From Bimastos eiseni (lineage: Eukaryota > Annelida > Clitellata > Crassiclitellata > Lumbricidae), in the NCBI GenBank assembly GCA_959347315.1, contig OY365806.1:51450068-51514067 (forward strand): a stretch of DNA of 64,000 bases, read 5' to 3'. Positions 1 to 11,718 of the stretch are shown here, one piece after another (positions within the stretch are counted from its first letter, which is position 1; every line of letters begins with the position of its first letter). The position numbers were made by a program, and so were the translations under genes. The notes below the pieces were generated by a model, which was not told where the DNA came from, made no database searches, and saw only the letters and a list, made by a program, of their open reading frames with translations.

Positions 1-2140
1 TCCAGAGTCCATTACTAGGCAGCAGTCTATAGGCTACTGAAAGCAATGTTGTTCAATGGCCATTTATAATCACTATCCCAATTAGATGGTTTCAGCATTG
101 ACCGTTTATCCCAATGTAGACATAACTTGAGCATAATAATATTCTCACTGCTCCATGTTGATCCCTGACCATTGTATGACCGCATGCAAATTTTCTTACT
201 TCTATATTTCAGATATTTGCAGAATCAGATCTTTCAGCCCATTTCACTCTTACTCGTAATTACTCTGGTTTCTTGCACAAACTACAAATGGTTCACAATC
301 CTATGTTAAAAGAAAAAGGATTGTTGTTTGTGAGGTGCCTTTGTAGCGGTATAGCCTTGTTACGGCACCATATAAACTGTTGTCATTAATTTATTATTAT
401 TAAGAGTCATAGCAATATTAAAGGTACAATATTATATTAATATTGCATGCATTGCACTGGTTGCCCATCAGACAAAGATCTGCACTGTACTTAAATTAGC
501 AACCCATGACAACTTACTCTCTAGTTTACCCTCACCCGTCCTGTCAGTAGGCCTATGCCCGATTTTAGCCATCTCTCATCCCATACGTGTAGGGTGTGGA
601 TGTTCTTGGCAGCTGGTCCGAAACTAACTATACCTGCACATTCTGTCAGTTCTCTACATTTAAGATTCAACTGCTTCAGCTTACTTGCCCACCATAGCCT
701 CACTTCTGATTCTTCTCAACGATCAGAGTTCAAACTGGGCTCTCTGAGGACCTCAGGCTTCAGTTTCAATTGCCACTTGGTGCTTTGTACATTTCAATAA
801 TGACTCTATAGCAGTAATTAGATTAGATTCTAAGTATTTCAGCAATTTTTTGCATGCTGATTAAGTTTTGTTCTGCACAACTTCAACATCATTCGGTTAT
901 TATTGGCACTGGCATTTTGCCATGCAGCTAATCAAATGTGCTAATCACTGTTCTAAGAGACTTAATTGTTTGCATGGTTCATTATTTAAGTTTACTTTGC
1001 ACTGCACTATTAGATTCTTTGGATATGAGCTTAAATGATTTTTGAAGTTGTAGGCCCTCTGTTATGTTGAGTTGAACTGGCCATCAGTAGGCCTAGATTG
1101 TTTCTGTGAGAGGGTCATCCAGACTGTAGTGGACTTCGACTCTTCTGGATTGGCTTTTGACATCAGCACTTGAAATCATAAGCAAATTGTCAAACTATGA
1201 TAAATTGTCTGTTGTGTTGTGACTCGATTAAACAGTTTCGAATAACTAACTATGGAAGTCTGTTTAAACCCTTTAAGTGCCCGCGATTTTATGTATGTAC
1301 AGGACTGGCCTCTGACACTCGTAAAAAGGAAGTTGCTAACTTCATAGGCATGGCTGCCTCTCGGGCGACTTCAAGGGACAGCTCTTCTCTTCTTTCTCAT
1401 CTTTAATGTATGTGTCCTAGCTTTGATGTCCAGCTTCGTCTGGAATCCAAGATTGAACTCAGTGAGTGCACTGCATGAAATTCGCACTGATCGCGACTGT
1501 ACCATCTCCGAGAAAAGGTCGTGGTTAAACTGGTTATAAATAAGTAACGCGTCTGATTGTTTATCAACATTAGTACAGCCTTCAGATGATGCAAATGCAA
1601 ATGGCAGTGCCGCAGTTGTTATTATATCGAATGTCATCAAACTGCGCAAGTCAAAAGTAGAAATGTCCAAATATCGAATTTAAAAAAAATGAATTGTGGG
1701 CTGAAAATAGTCATATTGACCGAGAAATTCGAATAAGGACCTTTTATAAAAACTTTCATATCGCCAGAGCATTCCGTTCGTGAGCTTTTCTTGAGACAGA
1801 ATGACAAATGTTCTGCTTCAGACCTATAGTTCAGATTATATATGCATTCATAAAAAATAAATGTGCATACATGTGTTGTCACATAATGAGTGCTAGTGTG
1901 GCGATGAACAGACGATGTTCCACATAGTCGAGGACTGGGCAATGCCAAGATATCTGGGCGGTATCCACGCCCTTCACAGGGTTGAGGAACCTGGAAGGGC
2001 CTGGCTCAGCAAGTCAAGCATCCACTAATAATAATAATGAGTACCTTCTGATACCTGATAACCTCTATATAAGTGTTACCTTATACTGTATACTAGCTGT
2101 GGAACTCGGTGATGCACGAGTTGAGACAGGTTTTTGGCCG
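1..2140. other. No gene seen
   Basis: Open frames here are short and have no recognisable motifs. A segment at about 1930-2040 ends in a TAA-rich run like the tails of SINEs and LINEs in this window, and may be a retroposon end. Confidence 0.5.
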
Positions 2141-2156
2141 TGGAGAGCAGGAAAAC

Positions 2157-2400
2157 GCGGCCGCGGGATTCACCAACCCCTCTACTGGGTGTCCCAGGTG
2201 TTCCCCGAGCGAACGGCGAAGGTTTCGAGTGAATAGCTGTAAAAGTATGGAAATGCACAACGGAATTGTGTATAGACACTGATGCGTACAAAGTACATAT
2301 AGCCACAGTGCAAATGATTCACCAAACCCTGGACTGCGTGTTCCAGGTGTTCCCCGAACCAACGGTGAAGGTTTCGAGGCAATAGCTCTAAAACTGTGCA
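2157..2400. repeat. Two diverged copies of a 75-bp unit
   Basis: The segment starting ATTCACCAACCCC at about 2168 recurs starting ATTCACCAAACCC at about 2318. Both continue through CCAGGTGTTCCCCGA and AAGGTTTCGAG. The second copy is followed by a GACAGACAGACA tail, a common end of retroposed repeats. Confidence 0.6.
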
Positions 2401-2660
2401 TTTGGATAGCCAGACAGACAGACATAAGTACACACAGAATCCTCTCTATATATATACAGATATTGCTCATTAGCAGATGGTTGAAAGTAGACTAAGGTTC
2501 CTGCAGCTAGGTTCCGCCTGCTAGGTTGAATAAGTTCCTATAATAAAATGGTTTAGGAGGTGTTCCTGCTTGTCTATTTAAGAACAAGCCAGAACAGGAC
2601 TGAAATTTGACAGAGCCTATAAAGTATGAATGTTTACAGATTCTGGGACATTGCCCCAAC

Positions 2661-3905
2661 TAGTGTTCTACCGAATTTCATTTACGTTTTCGATTTCGGC
2701 ACCGAAACTGCAAATTTATCGGTTTCTGCCGAAACTGGTATTGGCAGTTTCGTTCCAGTTTCGTTTACGGCCGAAACCAAGGTTCATTTTCGGCACAATC
2801 CGAAACTCAGTGTACATAATTATATAGAAATTCATACTGTCAACCCTGAGAGGGCCAAATGCCTTCAGCCGCAACAAAATGCCTTCAGTCATGAAGAAAT
2901 GATTTCAGCCGTGTGGACTGACTGGGCTAATTGGTAGGCTATTTCCTTTACCAGCGTCTCATCTGCTTCTCAATTACAGTTCTGGCCGGCAAGTGTATAT
3001 ATAATGTATATCATATAATTATATAAATATTCCTGCACACAAGTATATATTATTGTATATATAGCCAATACAATCGCAATACTTCGGCCAAAAGCCTGTG
3101 GCCGTCCAAAGCGTTCATCACTTGCTTCCAAATTCCCTATTAAATTTTCTGGATCCATGTTTCAAATAGATGTACCTTGATGAAATTGAAAACAAGTTAA
3201 AGTAAAAACATGGGTTTTTCGATGCCCTCCTTTATTTACTTTTGGTAATATGGCAGATGGCGCAATCGATCCATTTACTTAAGAGGTCATTTATGATGTA
3301 ACCTTGCCAGAGTGGAGCTCGTCAATGAGGACTTGTTTGAGTGGGCAAACGGTATTTAATTTTTTGAATTTTTGTCATTTTTTTAATCAATTTTTGAGCT
3401 ATGAAAAATTTGACACATTGCATTGTCATTTAGGCATGACATGTATGCAAAATTTCAGCTCTGTGCGCTCTTAGAAAAGTTAAGGTACGAAAATCCAAAA
3501 CCATTCAGGTAAACTTTTGTTGCCTGAACTTTCAGGCGTACAGTAGGCCTACCTGAAGAATTCAGGTACGCCTACCTTCATGGAGAAAATGTTGAGAAAC
3601 TCTTACTTCTAGCTTACAACATTTGCCTTTTAGGGTTCAATTACTTAACTCCCTTCAACTTCTTAAGGTCTGTTTAACTACTAGATCTCACGTCTCGCTT
3701 TTAGACTATGTTCAGACACTTTAAATTTAACTAAATATGTGGTTGTATTGTTGAACAGATAGGAATTGCTGTAAACCAAACTAGCAGTACAAATTAAAAA
3801 TGGTTCAATAAATTTCGGTTTCGTTTTCGGCCAAAACTGACTTTTCAGTTTCGTTTTCGTTTTGTTTTCTGCTGAAAATGAAAACATGGTTTCGGTCGGT
3901 CTCTA
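2661..3905. mobile_element. hAT-type non-autonomous element, 1245 bp
   Basis: The element is flanked by a perfect 8-bp duplication GCCCCAAC at 2653-2660 and 3906-3913. Its ends TAGTGTTCTACCGAA and, read inward from the other end, TAGAGACCGACCGAAAC form imperfect terminal inverted repeats. Both subterminal zones are full of the phrase TTTCGG/CCGAAA. An 8-bp duplication and TA(G/C)-type ends are typical of hAT. No transposase is seen. Confidence 0.85.
3285..3510. repeat. Dispersed repeat, copy 1
   Basis: The segment beginning TGTAACCTTGCCAGAGTGGA and containing GACACATTGCATTGTCAT and GCAAAATTTCAGCTCTGTG is similar to 63591-64000. It lies inside the hAT element at 2661-3905. Confidence 0.7.
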
Positions 3906-3970
3906 GCCCCAACTTCGAATTAGTTTAGTAATCTTGTTTCTTCAGTCAGTTAATGGCCTCAAGCAATATA

Positions 3971-4070
3971 AATAAATACATTATGCATAAATACATTATG
4001 CATAAATATATTATGCATAAATACATTATGCATAAATACATTATGCATAAATACATTATGCATAAATACA
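3971..4070. repeat. 15-bp tandem repeat
   Basis: About six and a half copies of ATTATGCATAAATAC are arranged head to tail with one-base variants. Confidence 0.9.
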
Positions 4071-4248
4071 TGCAAACATGTATGTATGTCTATTTGCATG
4101 TATGTATGTAAGTCTTAGATCTACCCACTCATATGAACTAAGAGTACATACCATAAATAAATACACGAATGCATTGCATACGCTCATCTCGTATATATAC
4201 ACTAGTATGCTCAAATACACTTGTACTCATATACACTCTTAAAAGACA

Positions 4249-4320
4249 TACATATGGTGATTGGCAGGTAACAGAATGGTGCCAGTACACCATTCTGTTA
4301 CCTGCCAATCACCATATGTA
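4249..4320. repeat. Perfect 33-bp inverted repeat (hairpin)
   Basis: Arms 4249-4281 and 4288-4320 are perfect reverse complements separated by the six bases CCAGTA. The arm begins TACATATGGTGATTGGCAGG. It could be a foldback element end or a hairpin RNA. Confidence 0.9.
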
Positions 4321-4329
4321 ACTCAGATC

Positions 4330-5400
4330 TTTGTCAGTGGATCAAAGACTTAACTGAAGAATACTAAAGAATCATTCTCTCCCTACAGACAATGAACAAT
4401 TTAAGAAGACCAAAGCATACTTAGCATAGAAGGCTTTGTTGATATCAGAGATTAAAAAAACTATTGCAAACAATTTTCACATTGATATTCAGTCAGCTAA
4501 TTTACACTTAAACCAAACACTACCATCTCTAGTCACACTATTATACAGCTGCCATGTCCCCATCTGAGGCTTGAAATCACGACATGTGATCCAGATGATG
4601 TCTTAGTTTGTAATCATACCGCGGTTTGTCAATTTGAAATTAAATGAAAATTATTATTATTATTATACTGCTGTGTGTAAGTTTGAATTAATGATTAACA
4701 TGAATATATTATGTTATATTCTTCATAGACTTCGTTGTCTGCACTCCAGCAGGCATGCATTGCATAGTACACAAACGTCTCATATGCTAAGGATGTATAT
4801 AAGCTGCTAGGCCAATGTACTTACGGTTACAACCGTTTGGTCCAAATCGTTTCATTGATTTTACAGCACGGCCTCAAAGCGTTGAAATTGCATGATTCAC
4901 TTGAAATGAGAACCGCTTAGTGAGGCCTATTGACCAATCGACCAATCGACATGGGACTCAGACATAGCAGCAGTGGTATACACACAGGACTATATTAAAG
5001 TAGGTTCATTGATTGGCCTATAGGTTAGCCATCATTAGACTCATTACCATCTGAATGGTTCATAGGTTACTTCAATCTCAAATCCACTTATTCATACACA
5101 CATACTATGAACATTTTTCATGCATACTTCATCCATTCATACAATCATGCATACGTATGTAGAAATACATACAAGCATAACACACATCTGGCAGATGTGT
5201 CTAAAGACATACATTAGGACTAATGAATGTAGCAGAATATTCTGTGTAGCCTAAGAGCAGACTGTATAATTATGGAAATAATAGTTCCTGTGCTCTGGAT
5301 CAATGATTGTTGCCTGGGTGATGATGATAAACCTATTCTATATGCGTTGCTTGGTAGCCATGTGCACAGCTTCAGCAGCAGAGTCACTGCACGGGGAGAC
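4330..5400. other. No gene seen
   Basis: AT-rich sequence with short frames only. A TGG-rich trinucleotide run lies at 5408-5434, just beyond this stretch. Confidence 0.5.
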
Positions 5401-5479
5401 AGAGCATTGGTGGTGGTGGTAGTGGTGGTGGTGAAGCAAGCTCATTGGTCGCTCATGCCGTCTAGGTTCAAGAAGGGTT

Positions 5480-5885
5480 GACCTCTTTCAGACAAACAGA
5501 TGGACGGATGGATTGAAGGACGGACATACTTGATGTACATGTATGTATCAAAATGGTCAGAAGGTCAACCAAAGCAATGAAATATACATCCAGATATACA
5601 AGCACACAGACGGCAAGATGTATATCCAAACAGCCAGACGAAGGCCTACACGTAAACATGGTAAAAAAGGTCAGACAGACAAATGGTAAGGCATGGACAC
5701 CAGAATAAACACAAAGCCAAACACAGAGGCGTCTGTGCACACACGCACACAGACGCACGTACGCACATCCATACACATATTGATTGGTGTAGAAACACTG
5801 GCCAGATGCTTTCTTCTCCTATTCCTCCTTCTCCTCATCCTCATCACCATCTTCCGACGCCACCGCTAACACAAAAGCAATGAAC
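5480..5885. repeat. Purine-rich and CA-rich low-complexity tract
   Basis: Degenerate GACAGAC/GGACGGA runs are followed by CACACACGCACACAGACGCA-type sequence and a CTCCTCATCCTC run. Open frames here follow from the low complexity. Confidence 0.6.
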
Positions 5886-6084
5886 ACATATAGACACACT
5901 CTCAAGACACGTGATTCCTCTGCAACCTCATTAGCATTCAATCCTATTGTTCTAAAACTGAATCAGACACTTGTGTTTCAATAGAAGACAGAATGACAAG
6001 CAGACTCTCACCCCACTCCCCAAGACTTAACAAGGGCATCAATCATTGCAAACATAAATTATCAAATGGAGCAATATCCGGAAT

Positions 6085-6175
6085 CATCTTCTTCCATGGT
6101 GGGATTTGAACTGCTGACCTCTGGGCCAACAGTCCATCAAGATAACCAATATACTATCATGCACTGCATAGACAT
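6085..6175 (-). mobile_element. Possible tRNA-derived SINE head
   Basis: On the minus strand, GTTCAAATCCCACC is a near-consensus pol III B box, about 35 bases after an A-box-like TATTGGTTATC. No complete tRNA fold was found, so a decayed SINE is more likely than a tRNA gene. Confidence 0.4.
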
Positions 6176-6465
6176 CTCTAAATACATAGTACATAATTAT
6201 TATAAAGCCCATAATATATGACAATATTATTTCCTTTGTTTTTCTGCCATGCATCCTACATTGTGAGCCCACACATAGCACACATGACATCCATCTGGGA
6301 ATGTTGCTACATGGACTATACACTATTTCTTAAATATGACACTGTTATTTTGTCCTAAGTGCATTCAAGGTCATGCCGAAAAAAGCTAATGCACACTATT
6401 GGACAGCACTAGGGTATCAACGATCAATAACTATTTCTTTTATCCATATGGACTGTTCATACTGT

Positions 6466-6541
6466 TTATAGGCAGGCAGGCACGCGGGCAGACAGGCGGA
6501 CGGGCAGGCGTGCGGGTGGGCAGGCAGGTGGGCAGGCAGAG
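6466..6541. repeat. G-rich GGCAGGCAG low-complexity tract
   Basis: Degenerate tetramers GGCA, GGCG and GGGT repeat for about 75 bp. Confidence 0.75.
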
Positions 6542-6965
6542 AGATGAACACTTAATTATACAAGCATAGTGATGGATAAATAAGCAGGAGATAAACATCA
6601 CATATTAAAAAAGAGATATACAGCGAGGCAGCAAGACATAATAGTAGCCCGATTAAGAGACAGAAGATCTCACAAGAAGTTAATGCAACACTTGCATTGC
6701 TTAATTGACATCAACACCAGTGATAATTATTTCCACAAACAACATACATCTTGAACCTAGCTAAAATGCTGGGCAACTAAATCCATAGACCTATACACAT
6801 TCAGTATCACTATCGAAGTATATCATTTGCATTAATTCTGCACAAGACAAATATTTTACATGGAGTGCACGATTTAATTACTAATAACCCCAAGAACCAT
6901 ATTTCCACAAACCTTTTAATTCTGGTCTACAGATGACCTTGTTTCTATCATACATATATAATGTA

Positions 6966-7200
6966 TATTATTATTATTATTACCAAAATTTGATATCGCC
7001 CTTCTTCCAGCATTTTTAGCTCTGAAGTGCATACACATGCCTCGACAGCGTAATTACAGTTGTACTGCATCGCAATTGTGTGCAAGGGACTTGCTCAAGG
7101 TCCCTACACAGTGACTCCCAGGACGAGGGTCGAACCCGCTAGCTCAGCGCACGCTGAACGTTATGGGCTGACCGCTCTAACCGATCGGCCACTGTGCCTC
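6966..7200 (-). mobile_element. tRNA-derived SINE, copy 1
   Basis: Read on the minus strand, the element opens with GGCCGATCGGTTAGAGCGGT (A box). It then has CGGGTTCGAACCC (B box), a unique body with GTCCCTTGCACACAATTG, a 3' part ending GGAAGAAGGGCGATATC, and a TAA-repeat tail. Pol III would transcribe an intact copy. The same body and tail occur at 14676-14938. Confidence 0.85.
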
Positions 7201-7220
7201 ACGTATATATGTATATATTA

Positions 7221-7429
7221 CAGGCAATGTGTTAAAGCAGAGATTTTGTAAAATGCCTGATTTCTTAGATTTCAGGCAATATGTAAAATCCCCCATTTAC
7301 AGTTAGGATTACAGCTATGGTCAGGGTTACGGATAGGCTGGGTTAGTGTAGAGTTAGTGCAGGGTTAAGGTTAGTGTTTTACAAATTGCCTAGGCATTTT
7401 ACAAAATCCCTAATTTGACACATTGCCTG
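7221..7429. mobile_element. Palindromic MITE with telomere-like centre, 209 bp
   Basis: The ends CAGGCAATGTGT and ACACATTGCCTG are reverse complements. The similarity continues inward through GATTTTGTAAAATGCCT. The centre is a degenerate run of GTTAGGG-like words. No clear target duplication was found. Confidence 0.7.
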
Positions 7430-7444
7430 TGACATAGATACACC

Positions 7445-7700
7445 TTTACACTGTCAGTACCTTCCAGTACCTTGGTCTAGAACTACCACAGCTCAACATC
7501 GTGCCTATGCCTCTGTTGGCCCTTCGCAATGGAACAGCCTTCCTGCTGTGACCCATGCTGCAATCTTATCTAGTAGCACAACTCTTTCTGCTCGTTCTCT
7601 TAAGACTTTTCTCTAATGGTTTTTCGCACTGGGCACCTCTGATTAGGTTGTACTGTGAGAGGCGCTTTATAAATCCGTAAATAGAATCGAATAGAATAGA
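7445..7700 (+). pseudogene. LINE reverse transcriptase 3' end remnant
   Basis: The plus strand reads RTTTAQHRAYASVGPSQWNS then LPAVTHAA and ARSLKTFL. This is the C-terminal pattern (S-V-x-G-P-x-x-W-N-x-L-P ... L-K-T-x-L) of CR1/L2-like non-LTR retrotransposons. It is followed by a GAGAGGCGCTTTATAAAT motif and a GAATA-repeat tail. Confidence 0.75.
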
Positions 7701-7720
7701 AGGCCACCATAAGTTTGGAT

Positions 7721-7878
7721 CAGAGGCGGCAATCTCGTTTGAGAGGTGGGGGACACCCAATGAGAGGGGTCAGAAATGTCGGGGGGGGAGACAACGTATA
7801 ACGTGTCCCTTCTCTGTAAAAGGTGAGGGCACACTGAGTGGCAGTTGTCCCCCACGACTCCCGGGATCGCCACCTCTG
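7721..7878. mobile_element. hAT-type MITE, 158 bp
   Basis: The ends CAGAGGCGGCAATC and, from the other side, CAGAGGTGGCGATC are inverted repeats. The flanks GTTTGGAT (7713-7720) and ATTTGGAT (7879-7886) match at 7 of 8 positions, as expected for an 8-bp hAT target duplication. Confidence 0.8.
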
Positions 7879-7886
7879 ATTTGGAT

Positions 7887-8470
7887 CAACGGATGAATTG
7901 CCCAATCCTCGACGACTTCACGCGAAACGTCGTAAGTCGAACTGACGAACTGGCAACTCGTATATCACTATGGCCGATGGAAATATTGAAATTTACTCAG
8001 TCATTCAATGAATACATGTAAGTGAAGTGTTCGCTCCATAAGAATCAAGAGGAACGGTGGTACGGTTAAGCCAATCGGTCTATGTAAGGCCTGCATACCA
8101 TCTTTGCTGCCTACCGTTCTGAACACAGCTGCAGTGTACCGCACTATGCACGAATTTCTCTTGTATTTCAAGAGGCAACGCTCACCTTTCGATGTGTGCA
8201 GCGCCCTTCTTCCCCTTTCTTCGCTTCCACAAAATTAATAGCAAGTTAGCGTCCGAAGTGTTCAGCGCTTTGCTCCTTGTCATGCACCTATTGTTCGCCA
8301 ACGCAGATCGTTGTAGAGGCTGAATGATTCGAGCAATTCCTTTGCCCTCATGACCTCATCCCTAGCCCTGCTAGGCGACTCTGCTTTCTGACTTCAGTCG
8401 CAGCATCTCTATCGCACCGGGTGAGATATGCACCAGTTTCCCTAACGTGTGATAATTGGTGAATATAGCG
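7887..8470. other. Unique, fairly CpG-rich sequence with no assigned feature
   Basis: No repeat or long frame is seen. It is a plausible place for the missing promoter and first exon of the sorting nexin. No ATG followed by a phase-0 consensus donor was found; the ATG GCC GAT frame near 7972 stops before the gtaagt at about 8019. Confidence 0.35.
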
Positions 8471-8471
8471 A

Positions 8472-8521
8472 GGTCAGCTTTGAGTATATATATATATATA
8501 TAAATATACTCAAAGCTTTGA

Positions 8522-8569
<48 letters not shown>

Positions 8570-8580
8570 TCAAGCTGACC
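8472..8580. repeat. TA-rich palindromic element, 109 bp
   Basis: The ends GGTCAGCTTTGAGTATATA and TATATACTCAAGCTGACC are inverted repeats with one base deleted. A second inner palindrome (TATACTCAAAGCTTTGAGTA) sits off centre, and the rest is (TA)n. Confidence 0.8.
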
Positions 8581-8706
8581 ACGCGCCAGCTGCCGTGCAA
8601 TTGTCCGTGTGCAGCCTTCAGTAGCCTACGCTGCAGCCAGAAGCGTAGACTACATACGCGCGTGTAAACATCGGGCCTTAATGTCAGTCATCCATCGACT
8701 ACTGAG

Positions 8707-8743
8707 GCTGCTGCTGCTGCTGTGTTGGCTGCTGCTGCTGCTG
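8707..8743. repeat. CTG trinucleotide repeat
   Basis: Two runs of CTG/GCT triplets are split by TGTTGG. Confidence 0.85.
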
Positions 8744-8960
8744 ATTTGCATTCATTATACATAAAGCATGATTCGCATCTTCGGCGCGGACTGACTTGGC
8801 CGCCATCACAGGCGTATCACAAGAGATCCCACGTCCATCCGTCCGTTCGTCTGACAGAGGAGTGACGGGATAGAGAGTCTTTCCTGGTCTCCACTTCTCT
8901 TATCGTTACGACATCAGATATTAATTTTGTTCCCAACTCACGAGATAAGGCTGCTAGATT

Positions 8961-9355
8961 TACATACATACATACATGCATACATACATACATACATACA
9001 TACATACATACATACATACATACATACATACATACATACATACATACATACATACATACATACATACATACATACATACATACATACATACATACATACA
9101 TACATACATACATACATACATACATACATACATACATACATACATACATACGTACGTACGTACGTACGTACGTACGTACGTACGTATGTACGTACGTACG
9201 TACATACATACATACGTACATACATACATACATACATACATACATGCATACATACCTACATACATACATACGTACATACGTACATACATACATACGTACA
9301 TACGTACATACATACGTACATACATACATACGCACATACGTACATACATACATAC
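8961..9355. repeat. (ACAT)n microsatellite, about 395 bp
   Basis: The tract is near-perfect for the first 190 bp, then has blocks of (ACGT)n and mixed ACGT/ACAT. Both strands stay open in all frames because the unit lacks stop codons. Confidence 0.97.
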
Positions 9356-9395
9356 TGTGGCAATATCGCCTTGCTAGCCTGGGTGTCTCCTTCCC

Positions 9396-9645
9396 CCACC
9401 GAGGGCTCAAGGCTGAGGTACCGATCACTGCTGTTGGCCGAGGTACCGCTAGCCTGAGCAGAAGTACCATAGGCTAGGTACCGCTCCCCCGCACTGCTGT
9501 GGCCGAGGTATCGCTAGCCTGGGTACCGGTACCGTGGGCTAGGTACCGGTACCGTGAGCTAGGTATCGCTCTCCCCGTACTGCTGTTGGCCGAAGTACCG
9601 TTAGCCTGATCAGCGGTACCGTAGGATAGAAGGTACCTCTGGGGA
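9396..9645. repeat. GGTACC-rich minisatellite
   Basis: Degenerate units of the type TTGGCCGAGGTACCGCTAGC followed by GCTAGGTACCG recur across about 250 bp. GGTACC words recur about every 15-60 bases. Confidence 0.7.
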
Positions 9646-9659
9646 ATATAATATATATA

Positions 9660-10974
9660 GGAATAGTTAAGTTGAAGTGAAGTTGTTGGTGGTGATGATA
9701 GCGTAGAGAGTTGAATGTTTTCGTTTTCTTTGCGGCGGCTGCTACTCTGTTGTGTAAAACCAGGCCCGGATCTAGGCGTAGGCGAAGTAGGCGACGGCCT
9801 TAGGCGGAAAATGTCGCCATTTTCCAGGGCCGGCAGTTTTATGGATTTTTCGTAAGTAGGCGGGATGTAATGTTGCCGCCCCTCCCCCACACACACAAAT
9901 TTAATACGGACAAGGCATAAATTAACGAGGTTCTGAGCACTTTTAACTTGCTAAATATACTAAGTGTACATTAAATTCTAAATATGAAAATATTCTATTG
10001 AGCCCATAGTCTGACATAGAAGAACTAGAAACATAAATTACAGAATTATTTTATAATTTTTTTTCAATCAAATGACACATAGTTTATTTAAAAGTTACTC
10101 TTCAATGGATCCTGGAATTTTGTGTTCACGTGACTGCAGATATAAATAAATATCCATCGAACTATTTAGTAATCAATGGGAAAAGTTTAACATGTCGATC
10201 ACAGGGTGGCGCATTCGCTTTGTTTCATAAATTAAAAGCTAATGTCAAGGTTGGACCGCTGGTGTGCGAAAACACTCGAAAAATATACTTAGGTCAACAT
10301 TGTTCAAATAGGTCGCTCTTGAGCGGGAATTATATACATTATTATATCAAATGCCTCCCATTGCTAGATGACGCTACGTACTCTGTCCAGAGAAATGTAA
10401 ATATATAATCCCTCGAAGGAGATGTCTGGTTTCAAGGTTTGTGCGAAATTCTATTGAAATGTTGGATTTTGAAACTGAAAATGAGATGAAGGTAGTCTTC
10501 TCTAGCAAATAAATGAAGTGCGTTGTATATTCTGTAGTGTTAGTTCGGCTTCTGTCCATTGGTTCCAGGAAATTCTTATGCGGATGCTGAACTTATCACG
10601 TGATAGGTCATGCATGAATGCTAATCTATTGCAGTTCTAAGTGCCGAAAGATTTTTGTAGAATGCCTGTTATAGTGCATGAGGCCCACAGAATAATTGAC
10701 ACAGTTTTGTTGTGGATACTCTTTCTCCGTTAAAATATCTATATGCCTAAACCTCATTTCAATTATGCCCCTCACGTATTTTGTTAGCAAGGTTCCGTTC
10801 TCGGCCCCTCTTGTTCATCCTCTGCACTGCTCCATTCATTTCACTCGTATAAGTTGACCATCACCTACAATTTGGTTATCTACCAGCTAATGTGCAGGCC
10901 AGATTAGGCTAATACACTTTTACTTGCTCTACACCGAATGCGATATACTGGTGTTGGTGTCCAGTATCTTTAGC
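9660..10974. other. No gene seen; possible element end at 9763-9870
   Basis: The segment starting CAGGCCCGGATCTAGGCG resembles hAT-type ends in this window, but no second end or target duplication was located. A 92-codon frame at 10130-10408 (plus) has no recognisable motif. Confidence 0.35.
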
Positions 10975-10982
10975 ATTCGGGC

Positions 10983-11397
10983 TAGGGTTGCCAACAATCC
11001 CAGCATGACTGGGACAGTCCTAGAATCGACCTAAGCCGTCCCGTGTCCTGGGCAACGCTTAATTTGTCCAAGAATCTGGGATTAGGTGGACGGTGAGTAG
11101 TTACAAAAGATCATGAGATTCAATGAAGTTATTCAAATCCAAGCAACATGAGCAATACTGTAATACATCTTAATTCTCAATGTTTGTGATCAAAACCATT
11201 TATTCATAAGTGTTTCGACTAATCAGCTTTCATTTGAAATTCATGACTTCATAAGCCTAGTGGAATACAGTTTGTTTTACATTTAATGTCAGTAGGTTCA
11301 TGTTTGAAGGATGTAAACAGTGAACTGTAGAAATCATTCATCACAGTAGGAACTGGGAAATGTCCCGGATTGGGCTTGTTCAGAGTGGGCATCCCTA
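10983..11397. mobile_element. hAT-type non-autonomous element, 415 bp
   Basis: A perfect 8-bp duplication ATTCGGGC flanks it (10975-10982 and 11398-11405). The ends TAGGGTTGCCAAC and, from the other side, TAGGGATGCCCAC are inverted repeats. No coding capacity is seen. Confidence 0.92.
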
Positions 11398-11634
11398 ATT
11401 CGGGCGGGTTGTTATCGATGTTTCCTAATAACGTCTAGTGTTCAATGGCTAGGATGGAGCAGAGCGGTACTGCAACCCAGAGCGTTCGTAGGTGGTGGAT
11501 AGTGGAATGTCCATCAGTATCAGTCAGTATCGGGGTAGCTATGAGTGTGAGATGGTGATGTTTTCCGAACTAATTCAGTTGACATGGAATGACTGGAATA
11601 ATGTTGATTTTTAAAACTGAATTTTCCATTGCAG

Positions 11635-11718
11635 GTGAAAGCCTTGTATGACTTCAGAACAGAAGTTGATGGTGAATTGCCATTTGCTGTAAATGACTTA
11701 CTCACAGTGACTAATGTG
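11635..11718 (+). CDS. SNX9: Sorting nexin exon: first half of SH3 domain
   Basis: The 28 codons begin with VKALYDF, the ALYDF signature of SH3 domains, and continue with an acidic stretch and LPFAVNDLLTV. The acceptor is ccattgcag and the donor gtgagt; phase is 0 at both ends. The reading frame upstream meets a TGA with no ATG between, so this is not the initiator exon. Confidence 0.93.

Noticed and set aside
1637..1948. 103-codon minus-strand frame as a gene
   Set aside because: No recognised domain and no splice sites or codon bias; chance length for this window.
7060..7200. A tRNA gene on the minus strand
   Set aside because: A and B boxes are present, but no complete cloverleaf is seen and the SINE body and tail follow; a second copy exists at 14676.
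7972..8020. ATG GCC GAT frame as sorting nexin exon 1
   Set aside because: An in-frame TGA comes before the gtaagt, so it cannot splice in frame to 11635.
8927..9470. Long frames of HTYI/CMYV repeats on both strands
   Set aside because: They are translations of an (ACAT)n microsatellite whose unit has no stop codon in any frame; there is no coding signal.
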